A stretch of 64,000 bases of DNA. It comes from Shinisaurus crocodilurus. Its lineage: Eukaryota; Chordata; Lepidosauria; Squamata; Shinisauridae. This document shows positions 1 to 8,895 of the stretch, in pieces. The translations under genes were made by a program, and so were the position numbers. Location of the stretch: assembly GCA_021292165.1 (NCBI GenBank), contig CM037877.1:7989980-8053979 (forward strand), given 5' to 3'. The notes under the pieces are model-generated. The model was not told the DNA's origin. It did not search any database and saw only the letters and a program-made list of their open reading frames with translations. Every line of letters begins with the position of its first letter. Position 1 is the stretch's first letter.

Positions 1-700
1 GTGGGGTGCTAGGGGCGATATTAGACCCGACCGCCCCACCCTCGGCCTCTTTCTTTTCTGGCTTCCTCCCTCCCTCCCTCCCTATTGGCAGTGTAGGCTC
101 CGCTGGTCGCCTGTTTGGGGGCCGAGTAGGAATTTTGGCTCATTGCCTCAATTGGCTTAAGGGGCAATGTGTGTGTTTCACCTGCTCTACACTGTGATCC
201 AGGGTTGGGTTTCATTTCATTTGTTTTGGATCAATTCAGTCGCATATGGCAAGTCAGTGCAGGAATAGGCAGCGGTGAGGAATAGGCAGCGGGTTCAGTG
301 AGCATCTAATGGCACCTTTGAGGTGACTGGCGAGACCCGAGGCTCCCCGCTCAGGATTTTGCAGCCCAGAGTGGGAGATCATCAGGATCGCCTTTGAGGC
401 CGACTCACCTCGCCTGCTTGGAGTTTCATGGCCCCATGAGTTGGTGACAGTGGGAAGGCCTCCCAGCACCAGGATGGTGTAAAACTGGGGTGGGGGGGGT
501 TGAGTTACAGCGCCACCCCTCAGGGGTTTGATGTATCACCCAGGAAAACCTCCACTGGCCAGTGGCCAGTTTAGTTAGTACTTGCACTTCTTCCCTTCAC
601 AGATTTTTGTTACTCAATAAATGTGGCCCTAATTTTCCACCATATTCTGTGTCTCGACTCTTTATTTCCCCCTTTACACGTGCGAATGCATATGGCGGCA
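1..700 (+). other. Possible LTR-like region (uncertain)
   Basis: This stretch has no convincing coding frame. It has a C/T-rich block with tandem ccct units near 60-80, a CCAAT-like attggca at about 83, and an AATAAA polyadenylation signal at about 616 followed by a T-rich stretch. That order is reminiscent of U3-R-U5 of a retroelement LTR. I found neither a TG...CA end pair nor a target duplication, and the left end may lie outside the window. A short unit (aggaataggcagcgg) occurs twice near 260-295. It could equally be ordinary non-coding DNA. Confidence 0.25.
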
Positions 701-1751
701 AAACAGCCACAGTTTCCAAGGCCACACATACATCATCTGAGATTAATCCATTTAACCCACACAGTAAGGCACAGCATGCAGGCACAAGTCGAACATGGTG
801 GGGGAAATGATATGACTCGGAGGTCCCAAACTAGCTAGTTACAAGTTTTCCAGATGGGGCCTGTAACTGCATTGGGAGCGAGTTGTCCATAGTTCCCAGA
901 TGCATGTTTAATCCCAGGTTTATCACATCTCCACAGCAGAAGAGACAGTGTGGTGACGCTTGTCTCAATAATGTGCGTAGCTTTCACCAGTTTCCCACGC
1001 AACCAGAGAGGTGCTGTGCAGCCCCCTTTCAAGGTGGCACTGCAGGGTGCACTGATCAACCAACTCCATCCGGCAGGTTCTGCTGAAGGGTGACTAATCT
1101 GCCAGGCACTGTGGCGGGGAATAATGCTTAGCAATGGTGCAACATCATGTGCAGTACCAAGCCAGTGTCAGCCCTTTGAAGGAGAACCGGCAATAAGCAA
1201 CATCAGTCACCATTGCTGTACTCAACTCTGGACTCAAGAGGCATGCCTTAACTCACCAGGAGTTGGCACATAGCAGGGTGGAGCCAGGACATGTAAGGTG
1301 GTGCTGGCAGGATCAGGCACATGAGCAGAGAACTCCACCCGGTGTCACTTGTGCTGCCAGGCCATCAATACTGATCCCCTGGCTGGTTTTCAGGGACTGG
1401 AAACTGACTCTGGTGTCAGTGCTGCTCCAGGCCCACCTGCCTGTGCTTGCTGGTGCCATCATATTAATTACACTGCCCCTGCCAGCTCCCCAGAGCACTA
1501 ATTGGCATCACCACCACTGGTGCAGCAACACCACTAGAAGGTATCCAGGACAGCTCATTTGCCAACTAGTACATCTTTGGGGGGGGGCAGGCACAGAGTT
1601 CCAGGGTGGACATGGGGTGCCAGCATGCCACCAGGGGCAGCTTGGTTCTTGTTCATACAGAAGGTTCTTGTTCAGTCCATGGCATCTGCAGGGAGGTCTA
1701 ACTTGGAATAAAAGGGAACTCCCTGCGTTCCTTTCAAGCCATCTGAGCTGG
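700..1751. other. Non-coding stretch, no recognised feature
   Basis: I see no coding exon, RNA gene or clear repeat boundary here. The longest frame (about 180 codons, 1263-1805, plus) has no recognisable domain and runs into the hAT element that begins at 1760, so I regard it as chance. Confidence 0.4.
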
Positions 1752-1759
1752 TGGCCACC

Positions 1760-1926
1760 CAGGGCCGGTGCGACCATTAGGCCAACTAGGCAGCTGCTAA
1801 ACTAGCGCAGGGCTAAAGGGGGCGCCAGAAACGCCTTAAAAAAAAATACAGCGCTCTCAAGTGGGAAGGGGGGACGCTAAATATCTGATCTTGCCTAGGG
1901 CACCAAACTGCCTTGCACTGGTCCTG
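1760..1926. mobile_element. Short non-autonomous hAT-type element with 8-bp TSD
   Basis: The element starts cagggccggtgc and ends gcactggtcctg. These ends are inverted repeats of the CAG...CTG kind seen in hAT transposons. It is flanked by an exact 8-bp duplication tggccacc (1752-1759 and 1927-1934), the target-site length typical of hAT. At 167 bp it has no transposase, so it must have been moved in trans. The interior is GC-rich on the left with a short A-run near 1840. Confidence 0.88.
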
Positions 1927-1979
1927 TGGCCACCCCCATATCATAATTATGCATAAATATAACTTAGTCTCGGATGCAT

Positions 1980-2310
1980 TTAAGAATGCATGAGAATTTC
2001 ATTTCCATTTGCAAATCACGCTAACATGTACCGCTTGCAGTCCTGAACATGAACGGGAGCAGGAGTCATATTTTTTCCCCGAGAAGTGTTTGCAAATTCC
2101 TGAATTTGTTATCTATCTATCTATCTATCTTAATGCACACTTTGAAATGCACCCCCCCCCAAATGTGCATTTTCACGCTTAAGTCAATGGAAGGAAATAG
2201 CACACTTTTGAAAAATACACACAGAAATATGCACTTTTCTTGTTTGAAATGCACACTTCTCCTGTCTGAGCCAGAAAAAAAAAACAGGTTGAAAACAGGA
2301 GCAAACTGAA
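1980..2310. repeat. Decayed hAT-like element rich in AAATGTGC words, with (TATC)n
   Basis: This AT-rich stretch repeats words such as gcacacttt, atgtgcatttt and aaatgcac. A TATC microsatellite lies at about 2111-2131. Similar word-rich sequence recurs at 17.7, 22.4, 45.8 and 59.7 kb, so it is an interspersed family. The ends are not clear and I see no target duplication. Assignment to hAT is by analogy with better-defined copies in the window. Confidence 0.4.
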
Positions 2311-2986
2311 ATGAGCATCAAAGTAATTTTCAGAGAATTTGCTAGTTCCCCCTTCCCTATTAATCTAAGCTAAATGTCCCAAATATGGAACACCACTTCT
2401 CCAAGAGGCGGAGAGAACAGTGTAAAATCCTGCACATCCGACTACTTCCTCCAGTAATGATATCCCAAACTTTATTTTCAGGATTTCAGAAGAGGAAATG
2501 TGAGAAGAAGACACATGGATGGGCTGTTTTCATCCCCTGCCACCTTCCAAAAGCGGCATCAGCCCCAACAGTACAACGATGTAGCATGAGGATTACACAC
2601 CGGGAAAGTTGTTTTATTTTTAAACGGCTGAATCCATCGGAGGGTAAGAGCTTGGCAACGCTGCTGGCACATGCCTCTGCCTTACTGCCGCCCTGGGGCT
2701 TGTGAGGCTTATTTTATGAAAGCGGCTCAGTTTTCCACCCACCTGAATTATGTCTCCCTCTTTCTGGTGGCTGCTTCCGCATTCAGCTGGAGATGCACAC
2801 GGTCCCCTGCGGTGCATAACTAACGTAGAGGATGAGCGCTTGAGCATGCAGCCAGGAGAAGAGGCGGGGGTTCGTTAGCTTTCAAGACATTACAGAAAAG
2901 AGGAGCTCAGAGCCCAGTCTACCATATGCTTTGAGTTGCGGTGGCCACTGGGCCCAACTTTCCCCCTCAAAAGCAGCATCAGTAAG

Positions 2987-3137
2987 ACTTAGGGCAGTGT
3001 TCTCCAACCTTGGGTCCCCAGATGTTTTTGGCCTACAACTCCCAGCATGCCCCAGCCAGCTACGCTGGCTGGGGCATGCTGGGAGTTGTAGGCCAAAAAC
3101 ATCTGGGGACCCAAGGTTGGAGAACACTGACTTAGGG
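2987..3137. mobile_element. Perfect 135-bp hairpin hAT MITE, copy 1, with TSD
   Basis: The element proper is 2995-3129. Bases 2995-3060 and 3064-3129 are exact reverse complements (66-bp arms) around a 3-nt loop, tac. The termini are cagtgttctcc/ggagaacactg, a hAT-type end. The flanking 8-bp duplication acttaggg (2987-2994 and 3130-3137) is exact. There is no coding capacity. Transcription from either side would give a long RNA stem. Further copies lie at 5065 and 57019. Confidence 0.95.
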
Positions 3138-3755
3138 TATTAGCAGGGATGTTGAAGAGTCCTTGGTCTCGAGTCACGAGTCGAGTCACGAGTCTTTGGA
3201 CCCAAGTCTCGAGTCCGAGTCCAAGTCCTTGGTCCAAAATGGTGACTCACAAGTCACGAGTCACGAGTCACTCCCAAAGCTGACTCCACGAGTCCCTATT
3301 AAAATCAATGGGGCTTTCCCCCAACAAAATAAGGCTACTTCAGATGTGTGGCTTAAATAAATTCTAGGCACAAGTGTGCCTTTTTATCTCAAAACTCTGC
3401 CACTGATTTTGACAAGAACAGACCAGGCAGACAAACCCAAAATAACCAGGCAGGAAGAGGAGGCAGGGAACCCCAAACAGGCAGGCAGAGGCAGCCAAAC
3501 CCAAAATGTCTGAAAGGTTACATTAGTAAAATGATTTTTAAAAATAAACTTGGATTGTTACTGCAACTAGGTCCAGACAGCACCTGCAGGTGGCATCAAG
3601 CAGGGATGTTGACGAGTCCTTGGTCTCGAGTCCCGAGTCGAGTCTCGAGTCCCATTAAAAATATTGGGACTCGAGTCCAACTCGAGTCAGAGGGGGGACT
3701 CAGTCCGACTCACGAGTTGAGTCCTCGAGTCCGAGTCCCCATCCCTGGGTATTAG
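3136..3755. mobile_element. GAGTC-rich non-autonomous hAT element, copy 1, with TSD
   Basis: The element proper is 3144-3747 (604 bp), starting cagggatg and ending catccctg, with exact 8-bp flanks ggtattag (3136-3143 and 3748-3755). Both ends are crowded with gagtc and cgagtc units in direct and inverted orientation. The left-end motif cagggatgttga is repeated internally at 3601. The middle holds ggcaggcag-type units and no transposase. Its left TSD overlaps the right TSD of the hairpin element by two bases. A second copy lies at 38930. Confidence 0.93.
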
Positions 3756-4397
3756 CCATCATGTGACAAAGGAGCTGCTGCTCTACAGCAGCCAAAGCAG
3801 CAATGTGCACATGGAGTCATGCTGGGTAAGGGTGTCCTTACTCTAGCCAAGTAGCATCTCAGGATCTATATATGTAATCCCCCACTTCCCCACCAGTGGT
3901 ATCATGTGCATGCAATGACGGGATGGAGTTGTCCTAGCTGTTGATGCCGTTATTCTATCAGCCTGGGATCTAACCACATAAGTCCCTATCCCCAGGTCCC
4001 ATCGCTTGCTAAAATCATGCTTCAGCATGAGTGCAGAAAACAAACCCCCGGGGTGGGGTGTCTGCAGATGAGGAGGTGGGATGGGACAACAAGGCTGGGG
4101 AATAACTCCGTTGTCACTTGTCAGTAGATTCCACTGACTGCTTTGGGACAATGTGGACAGAGTGCAATCTGGACCACAGTCTTCGAGATGGAGCATCTCC
4201 TGAAATTTGCTCAGGGACAGGTTTGGTCAGTGGGTGCCCCCCTCTCTCCTTTCTCCCTTGTGAAAGAATTCCACTAACCCCACCCCTCACTGTGTCCAGC
4301 CTCCACTAGCATGGACCCACGGTGTGTCGGGGGTGGTGGTGGCAGCAGGGTGCCCCATAATGCATCTCTGTGCCTAAGCTAAGGTTCATACATACTG

Positions 4398-5061
4398 TAG
4401 GGGGCGCCGATCCTGGCACCCGACTCGCGGGGCGCTCGGCGACTGCTCCCGCTGTGCAAGCCGAGCCAAGCGCCCCGCAAGTGCCAGCTGAGGTGCTGGC
4501 CGATGCCGAGGTGATTGTTGGACTTCTGGGTTCCCCGGCTCTATGCTGTTTACGTAAAGTATAGCGTAGTAAACAGTAAAAATGGCCACAATTTTCATAA
4601 ATGCTGTTTTTACTGTTTACTATGCTATACTTTACGTAAACGGTGTGGCGTAGTGGTTAAGAGTGTTGGACTGGGACTCAGGAGATCCAGGTTCAACTCC
4701 CCGCTCGGCCATGAAACTCACTGGGTGACTTTGGGCCAGTCACTGACTCCCAGCCTAACCTACCTCACAGGGTTGTTGTGAGGATAAAATGGAGAGGAAG
4801 AGGAGGATTATGTAAGCCGCCTTGGGTTCCTTTCAGGAAAAAAAGGCGGGGTATAAATATAATAAATAAATAAATAAATAAATAAATTTTCTATGGAAAT
4901 GACGTAGGCACCGGAACCTGGATATCGCTTTTCCCCGGCTCAGCTCACGAGATCGCAAGTCGAGCCGGGGAAAGGTAAGTTGACCGGAGATCGGGGGGGG
5001 GGTCGAGCCCAGCGAGTTTGCCGAGCTTCCATCCCCCATTCGAGCTCCGTGCACTTCCCTA
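4398..5061 (-). mobile_element. Foldback DNA-transposon-like element (copy 1), split by a SINE
   Basis: This is homologous, in reverse orientation, to 51319-51758. The shared parts are a GC-rich end carrying gggcgcc and ctcggcg, a central inverted repeat, and a second GC-rich end with cgagctccg. The central arms (about 4548-4582 and 4606-4640) are 35 bp with one mismatch and are built around gtttacgtaaagtatagc. The SINE at 4642-4888 interrupts it just after the right arm. Outer ends near taggg/cccta suggest a hAT-like terminus, but no clean target duplication is seen. There is no coding capacity. Confidence 0.65.
4642..4888 (+). mobile_element. tRNA-derived SINE, Sauria-type
   Basis: The head has a Pol III A box (tggcgtagtgg, about 4646-4656) and a B box (ggttcaactcc, 4690-4700). 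Then follow a conserved body (actttgggccagtcac, cctacctcacagggttg) and a 3' part with gccgccttggg and ggcggggtataaat, ending in an (AAAT)n tail at about 4859-4888. This layout matches Sauria SINEs, whose 3' end is known to derive from Bov-B LINEs. It appears full length and inserted into the foldback element. Related copies are at 17173 (minus, partial) and 50854 (plus). Confidence 0.85.
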
Positions 5062-5207
5062 TGCCAGTGTTTCTCAACCTTGGGTCCCCAGATGTTTTTG
5101 GCCTGCAACTCCCAGCATGCCCCAGCCAGCATAGCTGGCTGGGGCATGCTGGGAGTTGTAGGCCAAAAACATCTGGGGACCCAAGGTTGAGAAACACTGC
5201 CCTATGC
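5057..5207. mobile_element. 135-bp hairpin hAT MITE, copy 2, with TSD
   Basis: The element is 5065-5199, with 66-bp arms (5065-5130 and 5134-5199) around the loop ata. The arms differ at one base (g at 5105). The termini are cagtgtttctc/gagaaacactg. The 8-bp flanks ccctatgc (5057-5064 and 5200-5207) are exact. It sits within 4 bp of the end of the foldback element to its left. Confidence 0.95.
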
Positions 5208-5270
5208 ATAGGTGCTCATCACTTGAAGACTGCAACACAAAGTAATTACTTGCACACATCACCCACACAT

Positions 5271-5535
5271 AGATAAGGATGTATGGATTTTGTTAAATCT
5301 GTTCCGTCTATGTTTTGTGGATTGCCAGGTGTCTTTCTCATTCCATCATCCACTCATTGATGAAACTGGATTTTTTTGGGGGAGGAGAATTTCATTCTAC
5401 TTGCGCTAATTCATGTGTGCTAATAATGCACACTTGCGCATATGCGACTCTGTGCAAATCTCCCCAAAAGTGAAAAAAAGTGCAAATCCCCCCCCCCAAT
5501 CCTCATTTTCACACTTTAGGCTCTGGGGGGGAAAT
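5271..5535 (-). repeat. Non-autonomous hAT-like repeat (TAGGGATGTATGGA family), minus strand
   Basis: It begins ggatgtatggattttgtt and continues with tttgtggatt, then gtgtgctaataatgcacac and tgcgcaaat-like words. These match in reverse the right end of the elements at 57208-57696 and 63200-63671, which end in aatccatacatcccta. The left boundary is near 5271; the right is vague. There is no coding capacity. Confidence 0.55.
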
Positions 5536-5749
5536 ACAATTTTTTCAATTAGTCTGAGAACCTTTTATCTGAAGATGTAGGCTTGGCTCTTCCACCTGAC
5601 ACCCACAGACCGCACTGATGCTGACCTGACCCCTGCTCTGAGCCACGTGGCTGGGTCTGCTAAGTGACATTTTAATCCCTCACAGTTTGTCCCCAATCTT
5701 GATTACTTGAACTGGCCCTTGGTGTTGGGTTGGCTCCTCTTCATGTGGC

Positions 5750-6152
5750 ATGCTTCCTGTTCCTTTGCTGTCTCTCGGTGGTCAATATAAGAGGTTTAAA
5801 GATGTTCATAAGGCTAATCTAAAAAAATGCAATATAAACATCGAAAACTGGGAAGCTCTGGCCCATGAACGATCTAAATGGAGGTTGGCCTTTCACAAAG
5901 GTTCCATGGACTTTGAAGAAGCCCGAGTGCAAGGTGAAAGGGAGAAACGTGCTAAGCGAAAAGCACGTCAAACGAATCCTTTACAGGACCATCTTCCATC
6001 TGGTAACCTGTGTCCTCACTGTGGGAAGCTGTGTGGATCTAGAATTGGCCTCCACAGTCACTTACGGACCCATCGCTAGAGTCTACACAATCTTCTTTAG
6101 AATTTCCTCCTTTTATCCCGGAAGACAATCTTACTTGGTCACGAGTGATCGC

Positions 6153-6190
<38 letters not shown>

Positions 6191-6192
6191 AT
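5750..6192 (+). mobile_element. LINE 3' end encoding a C2H2 zinc-finger tail (copy A)
   Basis: An open frame of 109 codons (5750-6079) ends in a C2H2 finger: CPHC, twelve residues, then HLRTH. It is preceded by a basic segment (EREKRAKRKARQ). Such a finger at the very C-terminus of the polyprotein is known from several non-LTR retrotransposon clades. I cannot assign the clade. The element continues about 75 bp past the stop to gatcgc, then a (GAT/ATG)n tail at 6153-6189. The copy is 5'-truncated; its left boundary is uncertain. Copies B and C are at 8388 and 49155. Confidence 0.7.
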
Positions 6193-7550
6193 GGTATCTC
6201 CGTGGCATTGGATTTTTCTTTACATTTGAAGAAGCACGGATGGGGTTTGGTGGATGAAGATTAGGGATAATTTGAAGGGCCCGTAGAACTGGTCTCCTGC
6301 CAATTGTGTTTTATTCTCTAATGAACTCTTCCTTTTAAGCCACTGTGCAGACACTTTGGGCAAGACCCAATATCAATAATATAGGTTAAATTTCACACAC
6401 TTAACTATATTTAACCTCAAGGCCTCTTTGGGCCATTAAGCACTGGTCAGACCAAATTGCTGAGGTCTCCCAGGGGAGAGTGCCTCAAGGGTTAACTGCA
6501 TGGGATGAAGAAAAAACAACACACAAAACACTGACACCCCCCCCCCCGCCACCCCACCCCCCGTGGTGCACATTTTGGTCTTGCAAATGCTCCTCTCTCT
6601 CTCTCTTTTTTAAAGCTGTTTGTAGCCACATTTAAAGTAGTAGTCAATAATTCACCACTTACAGTGAGAACATTAAATGAAGAAAGCAGCTGAATATAAA
6701 TTGAAATGGCTAATCCTGTCTAGTTTAATCCATTAAGCAACAAACTATTACAGGAAAACGGGCAGGCAAAAAGTGACGGCAGGACAGATTAGCACGTCGG
6801 ACTCTTGTGGATGATGGAGCGTGGGTGCCCCTGCCTGACTCCAAACTGCAAGGGAACTCAGGGGGGAAGTATTCTCTTGGAGTGTAATGGTAAGATTCCT
6901 GCGACAAATACAGTATGTTAGGCTTCCCAGCTATATATAACCTATCTCATCATTTGTAGGGATATTTCCACCTTCCCACATGTTGGCTTGTTTGGATTTG
7001 GGGTCCTCATGGACCCCATGAGGAATGACAGAAAAGATTCTGTTTTCATTCTGAAATGATATTTTCTGCATTTGTGGAATTACACCATGGCCCACATTGG
7101 GGCTCTTCTACCACAACCCCAAAGACAAGACCCCCACCCCCACCATCATCCTCATCCTCATTCTTATTATTGCTACTTTTGCTGAACAATCCAGCCTGAA
7201 GCAAAGTCCAGCAATCTTGCTCTTTTGCAAGTTTTTGGTTGGTCCTAATAAAAAAGTAATTGTTCTCTTAATTGATCCAGCATGGCTGCAAGCATTTTAT
7301 AAATATACCTTTTCACTTTAAAGGTTATTTTTTTTTATTGCAGTATTATGAACTACTCCCACCCCCACCCCAGTTGCTATCTTTTGAAAGCACTAGATTG
7401 GAGTCACATGGCCCATCTGGCATCTTTTCCTCATCTACAATGGCCACAGACCCAGCCTCTACACTGAAATAATTTCCATATTGTTTCTGTTTATCCACTT
7501 TCCCAGTGAATGCATTGCCTGAGCCATGCTACAGAAAAGCTTGATCTGTT
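6193..7550. other. Non-coding stretch with homopolymer runs
   Basis: A C-run lies at about 6538-6547 and CT repeats at about 6591-6605. No frame here shows a recognisable protein domain and I see no bounded repeat. Confidence 0.4.
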
Positions 7551-7555
7551 TTGAA

Positions 7556-7587
7556 ATACACACACACACACACACACACACACACCC
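7556..7587. repeat. (CA)n microsatellite
   Basis: An uninterrupted run of about fifteen CA dinucleotides. Confidence 0.95.
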
Positions 7588-7697
7588 ATGAGGATTGTTC
7601 AGTGTTTTTTTTTACCTCCTTTTAGTTCCCTTCATTTAACCTCCTTATGTTTCTGCCTGCCTGATCTTTATTTATAGCCAGACATCGCATCACAATG

Positions 7698-7908
7698 ACT
7701 GTGTTAACACAACATGATAAGCCATGGTGGTTTGTGAGCCATGTTTGATTCAGAGTGACTTATTGTGTTGTCTGAACCCAGCAACATGGTTTGTTAACCA
7801 CACACAAGTTACTTTGGCTGGGTTCAGACAACGCAACAAGCCACTCTGAAACAAGCATGGCTCACAAACCATGTTGTTGTGAGCCATGTTGTGTGAACCC
7901 AGTCAGCA
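7698..7908. repeat. Imperfect foldback (inverted-repeat) element of about 210 bp
   Basis: The left arm runs from gactgtgttaacacaaca through ggtttgtgagccatg to gttgtctgaaccca. Its reverse complement, with scattered mismatches, follows from tgggttcagacaac through catggctcacaaacc to the terminal tgttgtgtgaacccagtc. The loop is about 40 bp. It looks like a MITE-type DNA transposon. I could not define a target duplication, so the superfamily is open. Confidence 0.65.
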
Positions 7909-8353
7909 CGTGTCTGTGTGAGCTATATATTTACTCACATATATCCTACCAGCAACACTGGCTCTCACTGACCCTGGGATCAATGTCCCGATGATGATTA
8001 TTTGTCCCCCCCACAGGCTGTCCTCCCATCCTACCTACTCCTGCCTATGCACAAGGAACTCTCTGGGACTGGTAGTTCTTGAGAGAGAGCATGATGTCAC
8101 ATAGGGAAGCATGTCACATAGGGAACCACAAATCTCTCTGTCTCTCAAACGACAAGCCCTCCTTTAATTACACAAAGACACTCTCTCTGTTCTAGAAAAG
8201 GGCCGGGGCCAGCAGCTCACTGTTCAGTATTGCATCTTCTTCTGCTCTGATACTGCTTCTGTTTGGCTTCAGTGAAGATTACAAGATCTGGACCATAAAT
8301 ACGGGGAAGTAAGTTTCCATAAATACGCACCAACATAATCTAAAATGTAGTCT

Positions 8354-8895
8354 CATTTATTTCCCTCATAGTAATGAGGTTACAACCTCCACTCCTCCCC
8401 ACTCCCCTGGTCAGTCAGTCAGTCAGTCAGGCGATCACTCGTGACCGAGTAAGATTGTCTTCCAGGATAAAATTTACAAAAAGGAGATTTTAAAAGGAGG
8501 AAAATTCTAAAGAAGATTGTGTAGACTCTAGCGATGGGTCCGTAAGTGACTGTGGAGGCCAATTCTAGATCCACACAGCTTCCCACAGTGAGGAGGACAC
8601 AGGTGACCAGATGGAAGATGGTCCTGTCAAGGATTCGTTTGACGTGCTTTTCGCCTAGCACATTTCTCCCTTTCACCTTGCACTCGGGCTTCTTCAAAGT
8701 CCATGGAACCTTTGTGAAAGGCCAACCTCCATTTAGATCATTCATGGGACAGAGCTTCCCAGTTTTCGATGTTTATATTGCATTTTTTTAGATTAACCTT
8801 ATGAACATCTTTAAACCTCTTATATTGACCACCGATATTCCACTTTCCATCATTTGACGTGCATTTATTTCCCTCATAGTAATGAGGTTACAACC
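8354..8895 (-). mobile_element. Zinc-finger-tailed LINE fragment (copy B) between 34-bp direct repeats
   Basis: The LINE core runs 8430-8835 on the minus strand and encodes the same basic region and C2H2 tail as copy A, with a frameshift around the finger. Its 3' end gatcgc is followed by a tail that reads (CAGT)n on the plus strand (about 8411-8430). Positions 8354-8387 and 8862-8895 are an identical 34-nt direct repeat (starting catttatttccctc, ending gaggttacaacc). That is consistent with an unusually long target-site duplication. Weaker similarity continues just beyond it. Confidence 0.75.

Noticed and set aside
1263..1805. 180-codon plus-strand frame
   Set aside because: It has no recognisable domain, overlaps frames on the other strand and runs into a hAT element.
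4642..4720. Functional tRNA gene
   Set aside because: A and B boxes are present, but the sequence continues into a SINE body with a repeat tail and has no intact cloverleaf acceptor stem.
5750..6079. Host zinc-finger protein gene
   Set aside because: There is a single finger at the end of a short frame, and the same sequence recurs at 8.4 and 49.2 kb with microsatellite tails, so it is LINE-derived.
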